NCBI RefSeq assembly: GCF_000316195.1
Contig: NZ_JH994110.1
Location: 530,438 to 594,437, forward strand
Origin: Brachyspira hampsonii 30446
GTDB taxonomy: Bacteria; Spirochaetota; Brachyspiria; Brachyspirales; Brachyspiraceae
Length of the DNA stretch: 64,000 bases
Direction of reading: 5' to 3'
Both the position numbers and the translations under genes were made by a program. Below the pieces are notes generated by a model. The model made no database searches. It saw only the letters and a list, made by a program, of their open reading frames with translations, and was not told where the DNA came from. Positions within the stretch are counted from its first letter, which is position 1. Each line of letters starts with the position of its first letter. Shown here in pieces: positions 46,007 through 55,698 of the stretch.

Positions 46007-46939
46007 ATGATAAAGAAGTATTTAGCAATATTAATAGGTTTATTGTTAGTTTTTACAATATCATGTAAAAAACCTGAAGGTAATATAGAAGATGATTATA
46101 TCAATGAAATAGAAAAGGAATATCAAAATTCATCAAGCAATGATGTTGTTGCAGAAACTAATAGCGGAGTTTCCGATGATATAGGAAATACATCGAATGA
46201 TATGTCATCTGCAATGGATAATAATATTGATTATAATCAGGCTGTAAATAATAATTCTAATCAAAATGTTAATATGACAGATAATACAGCAGTAGCATCT
46301 GCAGCACCTGCCAAAAAAAGACCTTTAAAAGCTACTATATATAACTTTTATAGTCCTTGGACTTCTCAAAATGATCCTTTGATAATTAGAGAGATAAGAG
46401 TTATGATAGCAAATAAAGAATATACTCAGGCTCTAAACTATATAAATAAATTAGATTTTAATAATTTACCTGCTGATGTGGATGTTGGTCAGCTATATCA
46501 GTTTAAAGGTATAGTTTATTATTTCCTTTCTAAAGGCGGTTCTAAATCAAATAATATTGTAGCTAGAGGTAATATTGATTTAGCTGATGAATGTTTTAAG
46601 AAAGTAGAAGGACTTACAAAAATAGAAAAATTTAAGCCTCTTTCATTATTATGGAATGGTATGCTTTATCAGACTTACTCAAATGATAAAAATGAACTTG
46701 AGGAAGCTATAGCTTTGTTTGACAGAGTAATTACTGAATATCCTAGAACTAGATTTGCTAATGATGCTGTATTCTATAAGGCGGTAACTATGAAAAAATT
46801 AGGAATGCCTGAAAATGAATATAATGATCTTTTCCTTTCTATAAAAAGAGGAGGTTTCGTTGATACTTTAGTTTTCTCACAAGTAGTAAATGATTATGTA
46901 CCTGCTAATGATTTGGTAGACAGAGAAATGTTAAAATAA
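46007..46939 (+). CDS. Lipoprotein with tetratricopeptide-like C-terminal region
   Basis: 310 residues from the ATG at 46007, with GGAG eight nt upstream; a TTG four codons earlier overlaps that site. The lipobox is TISC (Cys about 20). An Asn/Ser-rich disordered segment (about 25-100) is followed by helical repeats (about 125-300) resembling BamD/YfiO-type TPRs (ALNYINKLDF, AIALFDRVITEYPRTRFANDAVFYKA). It may take part in outer-membrane assembly; inference only. Confidence 0.78.
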   Translation: MIKKYLAILIGLLLVFTISCKKPEGNIEDDYINEIEKEYQNSSSNDVVAETNSGVSDDIGNTSNDMSSAMDNNIDYNQAVNNNSNQNVNMTDNTAVASAAPAKKRPLKATIYNFYSPWTSQNDPLIIREIRVMIANKEYTQALNYINKLDFNNLPADVDVGQLYQFKGIVYYFLSKGGSKSNNIVARGNIDLADECFKKVEGLTKIEKFKPLSLLWNGMLYQTYSNDKNELEEAIALFDRVITEYPRTRFANDAVFYKAVTMKKLGMPENEYNDLFLSIKRGGFVDTLVFSQVVNDYVPANDLVDREMLK

Positions 46940-46961
46940 ATTTCACTTAGTTTTAATTTTT

Positions 46962-47002
46962 AAAAAGTGATAGTTTCTATAAAAATAGACTATCACTTTT
47001 TT
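46962..47002. terminator. Bidirectional terminator
   Basis: AAAAAGTGATAGT... pairs with ...ACTATCACTTTTTT (46962-46980 with 46985-47002, one two-base bulge) between two convergent genes. A and T tails on the two sides serve both strands. Confidence 0.9.
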
Positions 47003-47006
47003 ATTT

Positions 47007-48641
47007 TTATAGTTTTTCTTCTTTAAGAAGATTGTTAAATTGATTTCTTGAATATACGGTAACTTTATCATTATGAGAAGCATAGCTTTTAGCACTATTG
47101 CTTAATTTCACAGGAAGTATTAATATACCATTTTTAGCTCCGGATTCAGCAACCATCATTAAAAAATCTCTTATAATCAATTCTCCGACTTCGATTTTTT
47201 TCCATCTTTTGAAAGATATTAATGTAGTATCTTTTTTATTTCCTTTGATATTATATGTTATGTAATTAACCTCATCTCCATAATCATTATTAGAAGTATT
47301 GTCAGTATATTCCTGTATTATAGAATGCGATAATTTTGTACGAATTAGATTTTGACATAATTTTTTGAAATCTATAATATTCATATTGTAAATTTTATCT
47401 ACTTTCTGAACTATTTTCAAGCTCACTTCATTATTATTGTTATCATCATCTATTTTTAATTCATCTAATATTTTTTTTACATTGATATTATTTTGTATTT
47501 CTATAAGAGAACTTAAATAATCTATATCTATAAAAGAACCTTCCCATAAATCAACAGCTCTCTCCCAATTTTCAATATCTTCTTTCGCTACATACTTTTC
47601 ATAATTATCATTTTTAGAATTATCTAATTTCATCATATTTCTTAATTTATTAAGCTGTTCTGTAGCTTTATTTATATCTGATAAATATTTTATTATGATA
47701 TCAAAATTATAAATATTTAATTCAGGTAAATTTAAATTCTTTATAATTTCAAATAATCTTTTAGATAAAGCTATATCCCTTAAAAAATATGAATAGAATG
47801 AATAGTCTAATATTAGATCATGTGTTTTTTTATCCGGATTTGCTATATTATATTTTTTATATAAATTTTTATACAATTCTTCAAACTTTTCATTATCAAG
47901 AACTTTATATAATACATGTAAATAGATCCTATCAATATACTCTTGATTATTAATGTGTTTATTAGCTATAATCTGTTCTATAAAATTTCTAGCTATATTT
48001 AATTCATCAGAAAGCATATACATTGATATTAAAGTTTTATTAACAGTATCTATATCTTTATCCTTTTCTTTTATTAATATTTTTTGCAGTTCTTCTAAAA
48101 AGACAATACATTTTTTATAGTCCTTATTCTTAAAAAAACTAAAAGCAGCAGCTTTAAGATTATCAGTATTAAATTCATTTTTATTTAATATAGCCTTATT
48201 AAAGTAATCGCATGCAAGTATATAATATCCTTCATTACAAAGAATGGTTCCTGTTTTGATATTATAAGACATATTATTTGGATCTAATTTGGCAATTTTT
48301 AAAGTATATTTAAAAGCCTCCTGATTTTTACCCAGATTCTCATAGTACAATTCAAATTTTTTACATATTTCCAATTCTTCTTTTTCTTTAAAGAAAGAAA
48401 CCTGCATCAATTTTTCATACATTTTTAAAGCTGATTCTGTTTCTTCTATTTGCTCTTTAAGTTTTGCTAATTGATATAGCGACACATAATCTTTTTCATC
48501 TTCATTAATTTTATTAGTTAATTCTTCTATTTGTTTTTTTATATATTTAAGAGAAGGTGATTTTTTCTTACTAATAATTTTTCTTATTATTAAGATAATT
48601 AAAACTAATAATACTATTGCTGATAATATAATATAAACCAT
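47007..48641 (-). CDS. TPR protein with N-terminal membrane anchor and Mrr-like C-terminal domain
   Basis: 544 residues. An N-terminal transmembrane helix (about 2-20) and basic stretch are followed by TPR-like helical repeats (about 35-330). The C-terminal 110 residues (about 430-544) resemble a restriction-endonuclease/Mrr-like fold: TTLISFKRWKKIEVGELIIRDF and GAKNGILILPVKLSNSAKSYA follow the Mrr order of strand with x-K, helix, and the GI-x-I-TT...A-x-x-A segment. The catalytic Asp is not obvious, so it may bind rather than cut DNA or act in protein contacts. Function unknown. Confidence 0.7.
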   Translation of the reverse strand: MVYIILSAIVLLVLIILIIRKIISKKKSPSLKYIKKQIEELTNKINEDEKDYVSLYQLAKLKEQIEETESALKMYEKLMQVSFFKEKEELEICKKFELYYENLGKNQEAFKYTLKIAKLDPNNMSYNIKTGTILCNEGYYILACDYFNKAILNKNEFNTDNLKAAAFSFFKNKDYKKCIVFLEELQKILIKEKDKDIDTVNKTLISMYMLSDELNIARNFIEQIIANKHINNQEYIDRIYLHVLYKVLDNEKFEELYKNLYKKYNIANPDKKTHDLILDYSFYSYFLRDIALSKRLFEIIKNLNLPELNIYNFDIIIKYLSDINKATEQLNKLRNMMKLDNSKNDNYEKYVAKEDIENWERAVDLWEGSFIDIDYLSSLIEIQNNINVKKILDELKIDDDNNNNEVSLKIVQKVDKIYNMNIIDFKKLCQNLIRTKLSHSIIQEYTDNTSNNDYGDEVNYITYNIKGNKKDTTLISFKRWKKIEVGELIIRDFLMMVAESGAKNGILILPVKLSNSAKSYASHNDKVTVYSRNQFNNLLKEEKL

Positions 48642-48960
48642 TTAAAAAACCTTCCTAACAACTTATCATTAGACTTGTATATTTATTAATTGTGTAAACA
48701 TATATCAATGTGTTTGTATACCAAAATAATAAGCTATGCAGCATATAAAACATTGTGTTTTATAATTTTTGAGATTAAATATTTTTACATTTAACCTTAT
48801 CAAGTATTTTAAAACAAGTCTGATATAACAAATATAATAAAAATATACAAATAATATATAATTTTTTTACATAAAATTGATTTTTTTATTATTAAAAAAC
48901 TATAGACTAAAATCTTTTTTTAATATATCATATATCATCTTATTTTAATGGATTAAGAAT
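48642..48960. other. Gene-free divergent promoter region
   Basis: About 320 bp of A/T-rich DNA between the minus-strand TPR gene and the plus-strand transporter. It must contain both promoters, but I find no near-consensus pair, terminator, RNA or convincing operator. Confidence 0.5.
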
Positions 48961-49590
48961 ATGGATAATATTAGAGAGGAAGAATATAAAATTTCATTTG
49001 TTGCTATACTTGTTATTTGTTCTTATATAGCCTGTCAAATGATATCAAATATAGCAAGTGTAAAGATAGCTAATGTTTTAACTTTAGCTGTTGACGGAGG
49101 AACATTTTTATATCCTTTAGCTTTTACAATAAGAGATATGGCACATAAAACTATAGGAAAGAAAAATACTCAGAAACTTATAATAATTTCAGCAATTATC
49201 AATATTTTCTCACCTATTTATTTTTATATAATATCTCAAATACCTGCAGATGCAAGCTGGGAGTTTAATGAGGCTTTTCAGCTGACTTTAAGCCCTGTTC
49301 TAAGAATATCTATTGCATCTATACTAGGTTCCACTTTGTCTGAGCTTGTTGATACAGAAATATATCATCTTTTTGTAACTAAGATAACAAAGAAATATCA
49401 ATGGCTTAGGGTATTAATAAGCAATGCTTTCAGCATACCTGTGGATAATTTAGTATTTGTTGTTATAGCATTCTGGGGGGCATTACCTTTCGATGCTTTG
49501 GTAGGCATATTTATATTTAATTTTATAGTAAAATATGCAGTTACAGTTATAAGTGTTCCTATGATATATTTAGTAAAAGAGAAGAATTGA
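48961..49590 (+). CDS. YhhQ/VUT-family queuosine-precursor transporter
   Basis: 209 residues with about six transmembrane helices. Family signatures: FTIRDMAHKTIGKKN (the TxRD...R/K segment after TM2), LSELVDTEIYHLF in the middle and the ending VKYAVTVISVPMIYL. These transporters import preQ0/preQ1 or queuine for tRNA queuosine. No queuosine biosynthesis gene or preQ1 riboswitch is seen nearby; the start lacks a strong Shine-Dalgarno. Confidence 0.88.
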   Translation: MDNIREEEYKISFVAILVICSYIACQMISNIASVKIANVLTLAVDGGTFLYPLAFTIRDMAHKTIGKKNTQKLIIISAIINIFSPIYFYIISQIPADASWEFNEAFQLTLSPVLRISIASILGSTLSELVDTEIYHLFVTKITKKYQWLRVLISNAFSIPVDNLVFVVIAFWGALPFDALVGIFIFNFIVKYAVTVISVPMIYLVKEKN

Positions 49591-49630
49591 TTTAAGAAAA
49601 TTAATAAAATAAAAAGAGGAGTTTAAATTT

Positions 49631-50608
49631 ATGAAAGCTATTATTAAATATTTATCCTCATATTTACCTGAAAATGTAATAACTAATTATGATTTAGAGA
49701 AAAAATTGGATACTAATAATGATTGGATAGTTTCAAGGACAGGAATAGAAGAAAGAAGAATAGCAGATAAAAAAGAAAGTACAGGAGATATGGCAATAAA
49801 GTCTTTGACAAAATTAAAAGATAAGGGAGCTGTAATAGAAGATGCTGATGCTGTAATAGTTGCTACTTCTACAAAATCATATACTTTTCCATCTACTGCG
49901 GGACTTATTCAAAAGGCATTTAATATAAAGAATTCATGTCTTGCTTTTGATATATCTGCTGCCTGCTCAGGATATATATATGCTTTAAATACTGCTGCTT
50001 CGCTTATAGAAAGCGGAGAATGTAAAAAGGTTTTAATAGTTGCTGCTGAAAAATGTTCGGATATACTTAATTGGGAGGACCGATCTACTGCTATATTATT
50101 CGGAGATGGTGTAAGCAGTGCTTTGCTTGAGGCTTCTGAAGATGATTCTAAAGGCATTATATCAACGGATATAGGCTCTGAGCCTAATGATGAAATACTT
50201 ATAGTAAAAGGCGGCGGAAGTGTTAATCCTATTACAGAGAATAATGTTGAAGATAATACAAATACTATAACTATGGCGGGTACTGAAGTATTTAAAAAGG
50301 CTGTTACAACTTTTGATGAAACTATCAATAAAACGGTAAAAAATGCTGATTTAGATTTAAAAGATCTGTCTCTTATAATAACTCATCAGGCTAATACTAG
50401 AATAATGAATGCGGTTGCAAAAACTTTAGGTTTAGGCGATGATAAATTTTATATTAATATACAGAAATATGGAAATACATCTGCCGCTAGTGTTGGTATA
50501 GCTTTTACAGAGGCTTTTGAATCTGGTGCTATAAAGGAGGGCGATTATGTTCTTCTTACTGCTTTTGGGGCAGGGCTTACTTGGGGCTCTACTTTAATTA
50601 AATTTTAA
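49631..50608 (+). CDS. fabH: 3-oxoacyl-ACP synthase III FabH
   Basis: 325 residues. Condenses acetyl-CoA with malonyl-ACP to start fatty acid synthesis. Catalytic Cys in ISAACSGY (about 113), His in ITHQANTRIM (about 255) and Asn in YGNTSAAS (about 285). AGAGGAG precedes the ATG. Standing apart from other fab genes. Length typical. Confidence 0.95.
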   Translation: MKAIIKYLSSYLPENVITNYDLEKKLDTNNDWIVSRTGIEERRIADKKESTGDMAIKSLTKLKDKGAVIEDADAVIVATSTKSYTFPSTAGLIQKAFNIKNSCLAFDISAACSGYIYALNTAASLIESGECKKVLIVAAEKCSDILNWEDRSTAILFGDGVSSALLEASEDDSKGIISTDIGSEPNDEILIVKGGGSVNPITENNVEDNTNTITMAGTEVFKKAVTTFDETINKTVKNADLDLKDLSLIITHQANTRIMNAVAKTLGLGDDKFYINIQKYGNTSAASVGIAFTEAFESGAIKEGDYVLLTAFGAGLTWGSTLIKF

Positions 50609-50622
50609 TTAAGAGGTTTTTT

Positions 50623-51042
50623 ATGACATTATATGAATATTTATCTTCAGGATTTGGTAAGGCAGAAGATTTGAATTGTGCTGAGAAAATGCTTTACGGA
50701 GCTGATAAAGTTTATGAGCTTGGCATAAATAGAGATGATTTAAAATTGGCGGCTGGTTTCGGAGGTGGTATGGCTGTTGGTATAACCTGCGGTATATTAA
50801 CAGGCGGAATAATGGCTTTTGCTAAGGCTTTTATAGCAGATAGAGGACATGAAGGTACTCTTTTAAAAGAAATAGAAGCAGAATATATAAATAAATTTAA
50901 TGATAAAATGAATAGCATTAATTGCGATTATTTAGTTGAAAATTATAGACACCCTGAAAACGGATGCGATTATTTAATATTTGAAGCAGCTAAAATATTT
51001 GATGAATTAATGGAAAAATATAAAGATTATAGAAAGAATTAA
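50623..51042 (+). CDS. C_GCAxxG_C_C family redox-type protein
   Basis: 139 residues. Small cysteine protein with NCAEKML near residue 20, the glycine-rich FGGGMAVGITCGILTGG core and a late Cys in NGCDYLIFEA, fitting the C_GCAxxG_C_C family, with Ile-Leu-Thr replacing the usual Ala. Presumed redox-active or metal-binding in anaerobes. It starts 15 bp after fabH, so it is co-transcribed with it. Confidence 0.83.
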   Translation: MTLYEYLSSGFGKAEDLNCAEKMLYGADKVYELGINRDDLKLAAGFGGGMAVGITCGILTGGIMAFAKAFIADRGHEGTLLKEIEAEYINKFNDKMNSINCDYLVENYRHPENGCDYLIFEAAKIFDELMEKYKDYRKN

Positions 51043-51054
51043 TTTTTAAGTTTT

Positions 51055-51086
51055 AAATAGTGAGTACATAATAATACTCACTATTT
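51055..51086. terminator. Bidirectional hairpin
   Basis: AAATAGTGAGTA (51055-51066) pairs perfectly with TACTCACTATTT (51075-51086) between two convergent genes. The T-runs are short, so efficiency is uncertain. Confidence 0.75.
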
Positions 51087-51104
51087 AAGACTTTAATTAA
51101 TATT

Positions 51105-51395
51105 TTAAATAATATCACATATAGAATTGATAATATTTACTTTTTTTCTTTCTCTTTCGCTTAAAGGTGCATATTTGGATTTGTACATTATATCATTAGC
51201 AAGAACTATAAATTGTTCTTTAAGCATTTCAGCTGCCTCTTTAGGTGTTTTTCCTGTTGCTCTAATAGCTAAATCTTCATTGCCTATAACATAATGATCC
51301 TCTGCTATTTTTATCATATAACCTTTTAATGTTTTTTTGAAATGGAAATCATCTACATCATTAAAGTTTAATTCTATTTTTTGTTTTTGTGCCAT
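51105..51395 (-). CDS. Small hypothetical protein, possibly HicB-like fold
   Basis: 96 residues, cytoplasmic, no cysteine-rich or membrane features. The stretch ATGKTPKEAAEMLKEQF resembles the strand-helix unit of HicB/antitoxin-like small domains, but no toxin gene is adjacent, so a toxin-antitoxin role is not supported. Its ATG overlaps the stop of the upstream lipoprotein gene by one base (TAATG), which implies coupled translation. Confidence 0.7.
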   Translation of the reverse strand: MAQKQKIELNFNDVDDFHFKKTLKGYMIKIAEDHYVIGNEDLAIRATGKTPKEAAEMLKEQFIVLANDIMYKSKYAPLSERERKKVNIINSICDII

Positions 51396-52177
51396 TAATA
51401 TATACCCGCCTTTTTTGCATAATCTTCATTAGTTAAACTAAATGTTTTTTGTGTGAATATAATATCATTGGTATTGAATGCATAAGGTACTTTACCTTTC
51501 AAACCGCTTACCCCATTTGATATAGCCTGATCTATAACTATATATAATTCTTCAGCATGCCTTTTTTGATATTTCATAACATCAGCTATAACTATTTCAT
51601 AAGCAGTTTGTCTTGTAGGTGCTCCTGTATCTCCTATTATATAATAAGAAGCTCCATTTAAAGTATCTATCCATAAATAGTTTCCTTCTATATCATAAAT
51701 CTCAAAATCTATTTTCACCTTTTGAGACCAAAAAGACATAGCAGATTCAGCATACATTACTCCGTCTACTTTATCAGCAAGTAAAGCTAATGTTTCTTCA
51801 GAAAGTCTATTAGTGGCAAGAGTGCCTGTAGCAGCAACATAGTTAGCTCCTAATATAGAATGATTTGGTAATTCAGCAAATTCTTTATTTCCTAAAGCCT
51901 CCTGCAAAGTTACTAGCTTAACCATTTCATTTTGTGAATTAAAATTACTAATGAAGCTATTTAATACAAAATCAGTGTATATTTCTGTATTTAAATATTT
52001 TAATCTGTCCCAATATTCATTGGTCATACTTTTTGGAAAAGTAAAAGAAGCAACTGCAATAGTTCTATTTTTATCTATTATATCATCTACTCTTACATAA
52101 GAGTATTTTGATGCACATGACACAATAATAAAAGATAATATTATCAATATAAAAAGAAAATTAATTTTATTGTTCAT
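51395..52177 (-). CDS. Lipoprotein of unknown function
   Basis: 260 residues. The lipobox IIVSC puts the lipidated Cys near residue 21. The mature part is alpha/beta (NRTIAVASFTFPKS, LADKVDGVMYAESAMSFW, KVKIDFEIYDIEGN), similar in feel to CsgG/LpoB-type envelope lipoproteins, but I cannot assign a family. It sits in an operon with the HEAT-repeat lipoprotein upstream and the small ORF downstream. Confidence 0.78.
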   Translation of the reverse strand: MNNKINFLFILIILSFIIVSCASKYSYVRVDDIIDKNRTIAVASFTFPKSMTNEYWDRLKYLNTEIYTDFVLNSFISNFNSQNEMVKLVTLQEALGNKEFAELPNHSILGANYVAATGTLATNRLSEETLALLADKVDGVMYAESAMSFWSQKVKIDFEIYDIEGNYLWIDTLNGASYYIIGDTGAPTRQTAYEIVIADVMKYQKRHAEELYIVIDQAISNGVSGLKGKVPYAFNTNDIIFTQKTFSLTNEDYAKKAGIY

Positions 52178-52204
52178 TATAATATATTTTCCTCTATTAT
52201 ATTA

Positions 52205-52870
52205 TTATTTTGCTGATGCTGTTTCTTCTATTTCTTCTTTAACTTCAGTTTTTTTATTTTTTCTGTATTCTATTACCTGATTGATAGTAGATCTCACAGC
52301 ATAATCTTTATCTGTAGAAACCAGCAAATTTAAAGATCTGTCAACTCTAGCATCATCATAATCTTTTAAAGCTTCTACAGCAGCCATTCTAACCCATTTA
52401 TTTTTACTTGATAAACTATCTAGTATAGAATTTAAAAGCTCTTTAGCATTCATTCTACCCGCTACTTTTAGTCCTTCTATTTGAACCTGTAAATCTGTAT
52501 CTGATATTGCTCTTTTTATTCTGTCAATAGCTTCAGGATTATTAGCATCTAATCTTCCAAGTCCTAAAACAGCCAAACATCTCACATTAAAATCAGGGTC
52601 TTCAACACTAGCACGGAGAAAATCACTGTAAGCAATATCGGCTTCTATTTTTCCAAGCACCCATATAGCTTCAGCACGAACTTCTCTTCCGCCGTTTTGA
52701 GCTGCATTAAGAACTTCTAATACAGTTTCTTCATCATCAGGATTCTTAGCAAGTTTTTGTTCTGCTTTATGTACATCTTCAATTCTTCTCAAAGTAACAT
52801 CTTTAGCAGAGCATGAAAGAATAAGCATAGAACTTACCGCAAATATAAAAACAGCAATATTTTTCTTCAT
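52205..52870 (-). CDS. HEAT-repeat lipoprotein
   Basis: 221 residues from the ATG at 52870, which gives a proper lipoprotein signal (lipobox LILSC, Cys about 20); the Met six codons earlier lies inside alaS. The mature part is four to five HEAT/PBS-lyase-like repeats (AEAIWVLGKIEAD, NVRCLAVLGLGRLDA, VRMAAVEALKDYDD). It ends in a Lys/Glu-rich tail. Probably a scaffold at the membrane. It follows alaS by 8 bp. Confidence 0.85.
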   Translation of the reverse strand: MKKNIAVFIFAVSSMLILSCSAKDVTLRRIEDVHKAEQKLAKNPDDEETVLEVLNAAQNGGREVRAEAIWVLGKIEADIAYSDFLRASVEDPDFNVRCLAVLGLGRLDANNPEAIDRIKRAISDTDLQVQIEGLKVAGRMNAKELLNSILDSLSSKNKWVRMAAVEALKDYDDARVDRSLNLLVSTDKDYAVRSTINQVIEYRKNKKTEVKEEIEETASAK

Positions 52871-52878
52871 ATTAAGAT

Positions 52879-55482
52879 TTACAACCATTTACTTTTTAAT
52901 TTGTTAATTTCTTCTTTAGCTTTTTCTATATTTTCTATAGAACCTTGAGCGAAAGTATCTTTTCCGCCTCCGCGTCCTCCTGCAGCAGCAATAATATCTT
53001 TTATAATATTATTTGCTGATAATTTTTTGTCTTTTAAAGCATTTCCTGTAATCTGAACAAGTATAGAGTTGGAAGAATCGGTTTTACTTATCATCACAGA
53101 AATACTATCTTTTACTCTTTCTTTTATAGTATCAGCATAAAGCCTTACTTCTTTTATATCTTCATTAAACTCCAAATTATAGAATCTAATACCTTTTAAA
53201 TCTTCAAAATTATCCATAAATGAAACAGCAGAAGCACCTGAAGTTTTAAGCTGCTTAATTTCTTTTTGCAGTTTTTTTACTTCATTTTGCAAACTTTCTG
53301 CTCTTACAGTAAGCTCATCAGTTTTTGAAGCATTAAGTATATGAGCTAAATTCTTTACTTTGCTGAATAATTTACTAGCTTCATTAGCAGCCTTTAATCC
53401 TGTGATAGCCTCTATTCTTCTAACTCCGCTAGCCACAGAACCTTCACTAACTATATGGAAATAACCAACTTCAGATGTATTTGTCAAATGGCTTCCTCCG
53501 CAAAGCTCTACAGAAAAACCATTTCCTATATCGAGTATTCTTACAGTATCAGGATATTTTTCTCCAAATAAAGCCTTAGCACCGCAGGAAATAGCCTCTT
53601 CTTTAGGCATATATTTTATAACCGCGGGCATTGATTTAAATACTACTTCATTAACCTGATTTTCTATACTTATTAATGTATCTTCTGAAATTGAATCTGG
53701 GTGTGTAAAATCGAATCTCAAGTATTCATCGCTTACAAAACTTCCAGCCTGATTAACATGATTTCCAAGTGTAAGTTCTAATACTTTTTGAAGTATATGT
53801 GTAGCGGTATGATTTTTTCTTATAGCACTTCTTCTGTCAAAATTAACAAATAACTTTATTTCTTCTCCTACACTTAAAGAATTACCGCTGCAGTCTGCTA
53901 TATGTATTATAGTATTTTCTTTCTTTTGAGTATCTATTATCTTTATTATTTCTTTTTTGCCGTTTTCTATATATCCGTTATCTCCAATCTGTCCTCCCAT
54001 CTCTCCATAGAAAGGCGAAACATCTGTAATAATGACAGCATTTGAAGATGATGTTTTATCTTTTTTGGTATTATCTTCATATACAGCAACTATTTTTGCA
54101 TTTACTCCGTTTATAAGATTATCAGTTTCCTCTCCGACATATTTAGTTTCATAATTTTCAACATATCCGAATTTAGACCTTTTATCTTCTCCAGTACCTC
54201 TGCTCCTTTTCTTCTGCTCTTCCATAGCTTCTTCAAATCCAGCCTTATCAACTGTAAATCCATGATCTGATGCTTCTTCTTCTGTTATATCTATAGGAAG
54301 TCCGTAAGTATCAAATAGCATAAATGCATCTTTGCCTGATATTACTTTACTATCTTTATTTTCTTCCATTACAGCATAAAGCTTATTCATACCGGCTGAT
54401 ATTGTATTTATGAATTTATTTTCTTCTTCCTTTAATATTCTTTTTACATTTTCTTCTTCTTTAGGAAGATAATCATATATTTCTTTATATACATTAACCA
54501 CTGAAGATGTAATCTCATTTAGGAAAGCTCCCTTATGACCTAAATCGCTTGCAGTTTTCAAAGCCCTTCTTAAAAGTCTCCTAAGTACATACCCCCTGCC
54601 TTCATTAGAAGGAGTACAGCCTTCGGATATTACAAATACCAATGCTCTTAAATGATCTGCTATAAGATTTATTTTGGTTTTATTCTTATCATCATATTTA
54701 ACATTTAGTTTTTTAGCTATTGCATCAACTATTGGCTTCATTACATCAGTTTGATAATTGCTTTCTACTCCCTGAGTAATATAGCAAAGTCTTTCAAGTC
54801 CCATTCCTGTATCTATACCTACATTCGGAAGAGGAGATAAGTTGCCGTCAGTATCCTGAAAAAACTCATTGAATACTAAGTTCCAGAACTCTAAATATCT
54901 CTCGCAATCGCATCCCACAAAACAATTAGGATTATCGCATCCCTTTTCTTCTCCCATATCAATATAAAGCTCACTGCAAGGTCCGCAAGCTCCGGAATCT
55001 CCAGCAGGTCCCCAGAAATTGTCTTTTTTTCCAAGTCTTACAATTTTTTCTTTAGGTACCCCTATATGCTCATTCCAAATTTTAAAAGCATCGTCATCTT
55101 TTTCATAAATAGAAACATATATTCTTTCAATAGGAAGTTTAATAACCTGAGTAGAAAATTCCCAAGCAAATTCAATAGCCTCTTTTTTGAAATAATCGCC
55201 CATAAAGCAGAAATTACCAAACATCTCAAAAAATGTATGGTGTCTTGCTGTTTTTCCTATATTTTCTAAATCAGAAAGTCTGAAGCATTTTTGTATAGTT
55301 GCCACTCTTGAATATGGGGCTTTTTTTATTCCGGCATAATAAGGTTTAAATTGAAGCATTCCGGCTGTTGTAAATAATAGGCTGGGATCGTCTATTGGTA
55401 TAAGAGATGATGATTTCTCTATAGCATGCTTTTTGCTTTTAAAAAACTCTTTAAATTTTTCTCTCAATTCTAAATGTGTCAT
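52879..55482 (-). CDS. alaS: Alanyl-tRNA synthetase
   Basis: 867 residues, the normal length. The class II catalytic core is at the N-terminus (motif 1 KHAIEKSSSLIP, motif 2 SRVATIQKCFR, motif 3 GTG-type GIDTGMGLERL). The tRNA-recognition domain, the editing domain with zinc ligands HTATHIL and CGGSHL, and the C-terminal coiled-coil/DHHA1 region with GGRGGGK follow in order. First gene of the minus-strand operon running to 51105. Confidence 0.97.
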   Translation of the reverse strand: MTHLELREKFKEFFKSKKHAIEKSSSLIPIDDPSLLFTTAGMLQFKPYYAGIKKAPYSRVATIQKCFRLSDLENIGKTARHHTFFEMFGNFCFMGDYFKKEAIEFAWEFSTQVIKLPIERIYVSIYEKDDDAFKIWNEHIGVPKEKIVRLGKKDNFWGPAGDSGACGPCSELYIDMGEEKGCDNPNCFVGCDCERYLEFWNLVFNEFFQDTDGNLSPLPNVGIDTGMGLERLCYITQGVESNYQTDVMKPIVDAIAKKLNVKYDDKNKTKINLIADHLRALVFVISEGCTPSNEGRGYVLRRLLRRALKTASDLGHKGAFLNEITSSVVNVYKEIYDYLPKEEENVKRILKEEENKFINTISAGMNKLYAVMEENKDSKVISGKDAFMLFDTYGLPIDITEEEASDHGFTVDKAGFEEAMEEQKKRSRGTGEDKRSKFGYVENYETKYVGEETDNLINGVNAKIVAVYEDNTKKDKTSSSNAVIITDVSPFYGEMGGQIGDNGYIENGKKEIIKIIDTQKKENTIIHIADCSGNSLSVGEEIKLFVNFDRRSAIRKNHTATHILQKVLELTLGNHVNQAGSFVSDEYLRFDFTHPDSISEDTLISIENQVNEVVFKSMPAVIKYMPKEEAISCGAKALFGEKYPDTVRILDIGNGFSVELCGGSHLTNTSEVGYFHIVSEGSVASGVRRIEAITGLKAANEASKLFSKVKNLAHILNASKTDELTVRAESLQNEVKKLQKEIKQLKTSGASAVSFMDNFEDLKGIRFYNLEFNEDIKEVRLYADTIKERVKDSISVMISKTDSSNSILVQITGNALKDKKLSANNIIKDIIAAAGGRGGGKDTFAQGSIENIEKAKEEINKLKSKWL

Positions 55483-55647
55483 GATTAGCTACTCCTATTT
55501 TTAAGAACATTTATATATATGAAAATTTAAATTTTTATTGTCAAATAATATATTCCATTAATAATATATTAAATCAATTATGAATGCAAGTACAAAATAC
55601 AAAAATAGTTAACATAATTAATATAATGTATTTAACATAAAAAAAAA

Positions 55648-55673
55648 GAATTGCAGATATTTACCTGCAATTC
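55648..55673 (-). terminator. Terminator of the Do-family protease gene
   Basis: GAATTGCAG (55648-55656) pairs with CTGCAATTC (55665-55673). On the minus strand it is followed by nine T (plus-strand A residues 55638-55647), 25 bp after the protease stop. Confidence 0.9.
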
Positions 55674-55698
55674 CTTTTTATTAACTTTTATTAAAGCA

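Noticed and set aside
47007-48641. Active Mrr-type restriction enzyme
   Set aside because: The D...QxK set could not be identified in the C-terminal region, and the protein has a membrane anchor and TPRs, so only fold similarity is claimed.
51105-51395. HicB antitoxin of a toxin-antitoxin pair
   Set aside because: No HicA-like or other toxin ORF adjoins it; neighbours are a lipoprotein gene and a convergent redox protein.
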